Source of the DNA: Icerya purchasi
Lineage: Eukaryota; Arthropoda; Insecta; Hemiptera; Monophlebidae
Direction of reading: 5' to 3'
NCBI GenBank assembly: GCA_039619475.1
Contig: CM077115.1
Span: 554,674,826 to 554,738,825 of the forward strand
Length of the DNA stretch: 64,000 bases
Position 1 is the first letter of the stretch. Every line of letters starts with the position of its first letter. Shown in pieces: positions 59,330 through 64,000 of the stretch. Under the pieces are notes generated by a model. That model was not told the origin of the DNA. It made no database searches and was given only the letters and a program-made list of their open reading frames with translations. The position numbers and the translations under genes are program-made.

Positions 59330-61310
59330 AATCATACGACCTTATCTGCTAATAGAATAATAGTAAAATCAGTCTGTATTATTGGTATAACTTCTAAAAA
59401 CCTAAATGATAACATTTTCGTAGTAAACATTGATAAAGAAATGTTTTTGTCAGTTCCATCGGCACTGTCGGTAAAATATGTATTTTTGTAATTTATATTT
59501 TGTTTCATTACATAAAGAATTTCATGAATTTTCAATAGTTGTTCTTCGTTAGATTTATCTATTATCACTTGGATAATTAAGATTATAATCATCGGAAAAT
59601 TCCATGGTAGTAGTCATTGATGAAATCATTTGTAATTAATAAATCTGATGTTGAAAAAGAAAAGTCGTGTACCTTCAGCGTTTTCCATTAATATCCTTCA
59701 GACATTCAGTAAGTTGTACCATGTTTATGAAGACGAAAGAAATCTTTATTTAACACTTGTCTTCGTACATATTGCATAACAGAATATTTAACGGCTAATG
59801 AAATATACAAGTATGAGCAATGTCTTAACTGCTTTGGTATTTAGAAGCATCGTGCTTCGTGTAAATAACGATCTCACTCAGAATCTCTATCTCTACACTG
59901 CATTGCTACCTCTTTGTAAGTTGAGTAAGTAATATTGTATGTTACGAAGTCTTCAAATTAGGAGCATACGAGTATATTAAATAAAGCAACAATAACCCTA
60001 AATGATACTGTCCAGATTCTACAAAAGAGGCATTGTACATTCTACCGATAATTTTGGAAAACTTAACTCGATCCTCCCAAGTACGTTTATTTTCATCCTA
60101 AATATATAGCTGTCTCTGGATAAATGAAGGCTTTTCTTGTTAATTATTTTCACATTACGCCAAGAAATTAATTCTGTTCTTTTCGTTTCTGCTTTAAATA
60201 AAGCACCAGCAGCATTATAATTATCAAGAAAAAAAAACAACTTGACGTTCATTTCGCAAATGAACTGGTAAGCGTATTATAGTGTGAGATTATTTGTGCA
60301 TAGGTGAAGAAGAAAACATTCTATTGAAACTTCGAATGGGCTCACATATCGAGTGTTTAGAAAAGAACCTACTTCATCGTAATCAATCAAATTTTCATGA
60401 TTTTTAACAGTGATTTTCAAACTCACACAATCATGTATAAACATATTTATAAATGTGTTACGAACGCAAAATTCTACACTAATGTATGCTTGAAAATATA
60501 TTAAAAGAAAAGGATTATAAATATCTTTTGCCGATTTCTCTACATTAACACCTTGGACTAATTCGCTAATAGTTCTATAATTATTTCGCCTTAGGGGGCA
60601 ACCCTGTTCATTATGATTTGCTTCCGAAACATATTATATTTAGAGAATCTTTTTTGAAATTCCCGATTAAAACTGCCGCATGTATACCGTATGAGATTTT
60701 ATTACAAAATTGGTATCATCTGGATCTGTGGTATTTCTGCAGAAGGAACGTTACCTGTGAAATATCTCTCAACTTGCACTTAAAATTTAATACGCAATAA
60801 TAAGTGAATGTAAGGCAAACCACCGGACTTTATTTAGAATTCAGCAATATTCGAAATGTATATACTTGTTAAAAAAAAAAAGAATACGTAAAAGTTTTTT
60901 AACTTTGTCATGAAAAACAAGAACAGTAATATTTGGCCCATTGTTAACGGTTTCATAAAAGTGCGATGAATTCTAGTTACAGAGAATTACAAATTAATAC
61001 CTGATAATTCTGAATTACTACACTAGCAATATAAGAAGATGGTAAAATAACGATATGTTCTGCTTTTATGTTTTCTTGTTCAGTTCTGAAATGTAAACCC
61101 CACCTCTAAGAGCAATGTTCGTTTCGGCTCGTAAATTTAACTGCTGGTTACGAATACATTTCAGTCCATCAATTTTCTATTTGAAATCTTCTTGAAGCAA
61201 GTTATCAGTGTATTCCGGCATAGAATATTCTTTCGTACTTTTTATTCTTCACCATTTGACATAGCAATGCGACAGCCTCGCTTCCCACATGGCTGAATTA
61301 AGTGTTAATA
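59330..61310 (-). pseudogene. decayed Helitron Rep-helicase fragment
   Basis: Minus-strand pieces follow the order of a Helitron protein. KCIRNQQLNLRAE (about 61150) leads to AEHIVILPSSYIASVV (about 61055-61010). Then come SAEIPQ with CGSFNREFQKRF (about 60760-60660), an open stretch NPFLLIYFQAYISVEFC (about 60510-60460) and YDEVGSFLNTRYVSPFE (about 60380-60325). IIRLPVHLRNE (about 60280), WEDRVKFSKIIGRMY (about 60085-60040) and finally NEEQLLKIHEIL with a ruined Walker A (DSADGTDKN in place of GGTGKT) at 59560-59450 follow. The two-His Rep catalytic site is not readable. It ends near 59340 just inside the helicase start. Many stops make this an old fragment. Confidence 0.82.
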
Positions 61311-61319
61311 AACCGCAGT

Positions 61320-62030
61320 CCTGGAGTGATAATAATAAGACTTATTTTTTCTCAGTGTCAAAAACAACTGCATTGAGTTCTATAGAGCGCGCCAGAACAC
61401 ACCATCATCCTTGTACAGGTAACCTCGAGGTTAAGTGTTATAAATTTTTCTCTATCCTCAAGTATTTGGCAAGTGTAAAATATTACGTAAAACCCTTTTT
61501 CTCCCACCTATAAGAGAATTACCTATTAAAATGTATAATTGTCCGTAAAAGGGATTTTTTTTTTTATCTTGCGGATATAATTAGAAAATTTTATGCTGAA
61601 CTATACCGGGGAATTTTAAAGCAATATGGTCTATTGTCTTACACCAAATGACACGAATGATAATGCTTTATTACAGTGACGAATATAATTTCTAAAATGA
61701 CATTATAATTTCCGGTAAGTTTTTTATTTCATTAAGTTCACGAAAATTTGTTCATTTAAATTACAACAACAAACTAAAGTTTGGTGAAAAATATATTGCA
61801 CAACAATATTGACAATTCAGCTAAACTAAATTCAAATTAGATATAGTATCAGCAACGGTACACATTTATATCCAATTAGAAATTATTTCCCTTCCCCGTC
61901 ATTACTTTTTTCCCCTCTTCGCCCCTCCTACGCTTAACTTTGCAATATCATTGTTGACGAAATGGCCTAAATCTATTTTTTTTTTTTTAGCCTGCCTGTG
62001 AATACCATTTGGACATTAACTACTCATTAC
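61320..62030. other. no gene recognised
   Basis: AT-rich, with a T-run at 61555-61565 and another at 61977-61988. No repeat or coding frame that I can support. Confidence 0.45.
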
Positions 62031-62035
62031 TAATT

Positions 62036-62190
62036 AAATCATTCTATTTCTTATTAAATTAGTTTAATTATTTATAAATCAGTCTATTTCTCATTTTTAA
62101 ATCAGTCCATTTTTCTTTTTGGCGTCGCTGGGAATCGAACTCTTTGACCACTATCTCATCAATTGAGAGTTCACGCCATTAGGCTCTCGC
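62036..62190 (-). mobile_element. tRNA-like SINE head with A/B boxes, degenerate tail
   Basis: Minus strand: GAGCCTAATGGCG (about 62186-62174) resembles an A box and AGAGTTCGATTCCCAGC (62144-62128) contains a good B box, about 35-45 bases apart as in tRNAs. The T-arm stem does not pair well, so it is not a functional tRNA. It is followed by a tail with three drifted AAATCAGTCTATTTCTCATT-type repeats (62036-62120). No target-site duplication was found. Confidence 0.5.
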
Positions 62191-62199
62191 AATGGGGTT

Positions 62200-62980
62200 A
62201 TAAAACTATTATAATAGTAGGAAATAAAGTTGATCACACTGCGCAGTAGCTAAATCGAAAACATAAATGTCGTACCATTTTAATTCTACTTCAGCTGAAA
62301 GGTGCGTAAAATAATTCATCGGTTCTAAAAATTCGAAGTAATTCAACAACAATAATATCTAATTAAATAATGGAATGTAATAATTAAAAGTCCAATTACC
62401 GACACAGAAAATTGTGATTACTTGCATGCGAGAAAACACGGAAACGTTTCACCGCGACCAGTATCTTCGTTTTAACGTTATCGGAATTTTTTGTTTGTAC
62501 GTAAAAAATAAATATTAATTTCGAAATTAATTGGCTGTATTTTTTCAAACAAAATTTTTCATTTAAAAACGAACTTGTAGAAGTTCGTTTTTTTTTCTTC
62601 TTTTCGATGAATTTTTTTGCTCAAATATTGGCTGCCTCCATTTGCGGAATGCATTGGCTTGAACTGATTCTACACTTATACCTTAGAATCAGAAATGTAA
62701 TCATAATTTATTATCTAATCTGGAATGTTTTTGGCCAATCAGCTGTTTTTCGATTAGCGACAAATACGAAGTGAATTTCGCAGCTTCAGGGCATATTTTA
62801 CATTTTTGTATTTGTTTCGTTGTTTTAATTCGTACAATTAATGACGTAGTCGTAGCTCCTTTTTTTTTCTTTTTTCCAGCAATTGTTCTAAAACCGATTG
62901 CGCTCTAGGTGCATTAAATCCGTCTCTTCGCATATGTTTTAAACTCGCACGGTTTTTTGCTCATTTTAAATGTTAAAAAT
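62200..62980. other. no gene recognised
   Basis: AT-rich non-coding; GAACTTGTAGAAGTTC near 62571-62586 is a short stem. T-runs at 62588-62599 and 62861-62873. Confidence 0.45.
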
Positions 62981-62991
62981 GAGCTTGCATA

Positions 62992-63349
62992 CAAAGGCGT
63001 ACGCAGGATTTTTTTTTGGTCGGGGTTAGAATTTAGAAGATGAGTTAGGGGATGGTAACTCGGTACCTCGACTAAGTACCCGTCTATTCGGTGGTTTGTA
63101 AATTAAAATTAAAAAAAATTACAAAATTAACGAATATTATTTTTAAAAAAGTTACAAAACTGACAAATTTTTTTTTTAAAAAAAAAAATAAATAATAGAA
63201 ACGTAACATTATATTTGTAATAAGCACAAATTAGATAAGCATACGAATTTTATTTAAGTAAAACAAAACATTACAAAACAAAATTAAGATTTTGAAGATT
63301 TTTTGGGGGGAGCAATGGCCCCGTGGCACCCCTCTCGGGTGCGCCAATG
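62992..63349. mobile_element. hAT-type MITE family B, inverted copy
   Basis: It starts CAAAGGCGTACGCAGG and ends TGCGCCAATG, the reverse of the element at 56546-56986, with shared blocks such as TAAGCACAAATTAG and GAGCAATGGCCCCG. CTTGCATA occurs at 62984-62991 and at 63352-63359, an 8-bp duplication offset by two bases on the right. At 358 bp it is shorter than the other copy, mainly in the AT-rich middle. Confidence 0.8.
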
Positions 63350-63359
63350 AACTTGCATA

Positions 63360-64000
63360 GATATACCAATTCTGGTAGAGATAGTTTTAATGAATTTTCG
63401 CGGATTCGCGTGTTAATATTCAAACGGAGACGAGCTATATATTTAGTCTACTAAGTGACCCTAAGGGAATATATAGTAGCGTGTCTTTATTACAACAAAT
63501 GTGGCACACGCCTGTTCAGTTGGAAACGGATTTTTGACAGTGCGTGAAATTGTCTAGTTTAACAAGTAAAAAAATTCATTCGGTTAATTTTTATCCCGCA
63601 TGTAAAACCTGTCTAGTGTTTCCATTTTTTGTATATAAAATTAAGCAAAGCCACTATTAAATTAACAAAGGGGAAATTTACCTGTTAATGAAACAAGTAA
63701 AAGAAGAAATAAATAATCGTGTATTAGGTTGTTTTAAAACATCGCTAAATTGAACAATTTTCGGAATTTTCAAAAATGTTATTACTTCAAAAGACGTGTT
63801 CAAGGCAGTGAAATGAGAATAGCCGTTCTTGCAGAGACGTTTAATTACCTGCAAATGTAAAAAAAAATCAAAAACGAAAAAATGGTCTGCAATTTTCAAG
63901 GACGCACTTCATACTTTTCTACAATGAAAATAAGTAAAATTATCGGCACTTTCTTTAAGATGTACACATAATATACGACGCTATTGCGCGAAATCATTTT
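63360..64000. other. no gene recognised
   Basis: AT-rich, no supported frame. A 73-codon minus frame at 63899-63678 shows no motif. Confidence 0.45.

Noticed and set aside
62121..62190. Functional tRNA gene
   Set aside because: A and B boxes are present, but the T stem and acceptor stem do not pair; a SINE head is the better reading.

Overview
This window is AT-rich, intron- and transposon-dominated eukaryotic DNA, most likely from an insect. The evidence is the mix of transposable elements (RTE-, Jockey- and R1/I-type LINEs, hAT MITEs, Merlin, PIF/Harbinger, Helitron, a gypsy-like LTR element, and a tRNA-like SINE with a CTTTA tail), the many poly(A)/(TA)n tracts, and one split host gene. 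A hemipteran-like genome is a guess from the repeat flavour only. No prokaryotic operon, rRNA, true tRNA or CRISPR array is visible. Most listed open frames are short and are not genes.

Host gene. Four plus-strand exons join with consistent splice phases: 21266-21308 (candidate), 28394-28473, 34185-34323 and 46402-46478 (ends in TGA). Together they encode about 110 residues of a small multi-pass membrane protein with three hydrophobic segments and a short polar tail. The introns are 7.1, 5.7 and 12.1 kb and are filled with mobile elements. The first exon, with the start codon and a probable first membrane segment, was not found and may lie upstream of the window.

Layout. 1-20 kb is mostly non-coding, with a pogo-like relic, a LINE 3' end with an RNase H domain (3.4-4.6 kb), a complete SINE with target-site duplication (9.57-9.86 kb), a foldback repeat (11.3-11.7 kb) and a hAT MITE (12.55-12.8 kb). 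At 20-23.2 kb a second copy of that MITE abuts a PIF/Harbinger relic and is followed by a Merlin (ISXO2-like) transposase relic flanked by copies of one short motif. At 26.8-27.9 kb lies a LINE reverse-transcriptase C-terminus, and at 29.7-29.97 kb two nested or adjacent inverted repeats. 37.4-40.7 kb holds a nearly complete RTE-like LINE broken only by frameshifts, head-to-head with an older LINE relic (40.7-41.7 kb).

48-61.3 kb is a nest of elements. It contains two LINE RNase H fragments, a gypsy-like LTR element on the minus strand (3' LTR at 50.56-50.98 kb, gag-like frame at 53.8-54.8 kb, truncated 5' LTR at 55.03-55.32 kb), a Jockey-like LINE on the plus strand (55.3-57.9 kb) split by a hAT MITE, a second copy of the same LTR (58.14-59.19 kb) that carries a foreign insert and a heat-shock-element-like palindrome, and a decayed Helitron (59.3-61.3 kb). 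The last 2.7 kb holds a tRNA-like SINE head and an inverted second copy of the hAT MITE that split the Jockey ORF1.

All superfamily names come from reading translated motifs by eye; no database search was possible.
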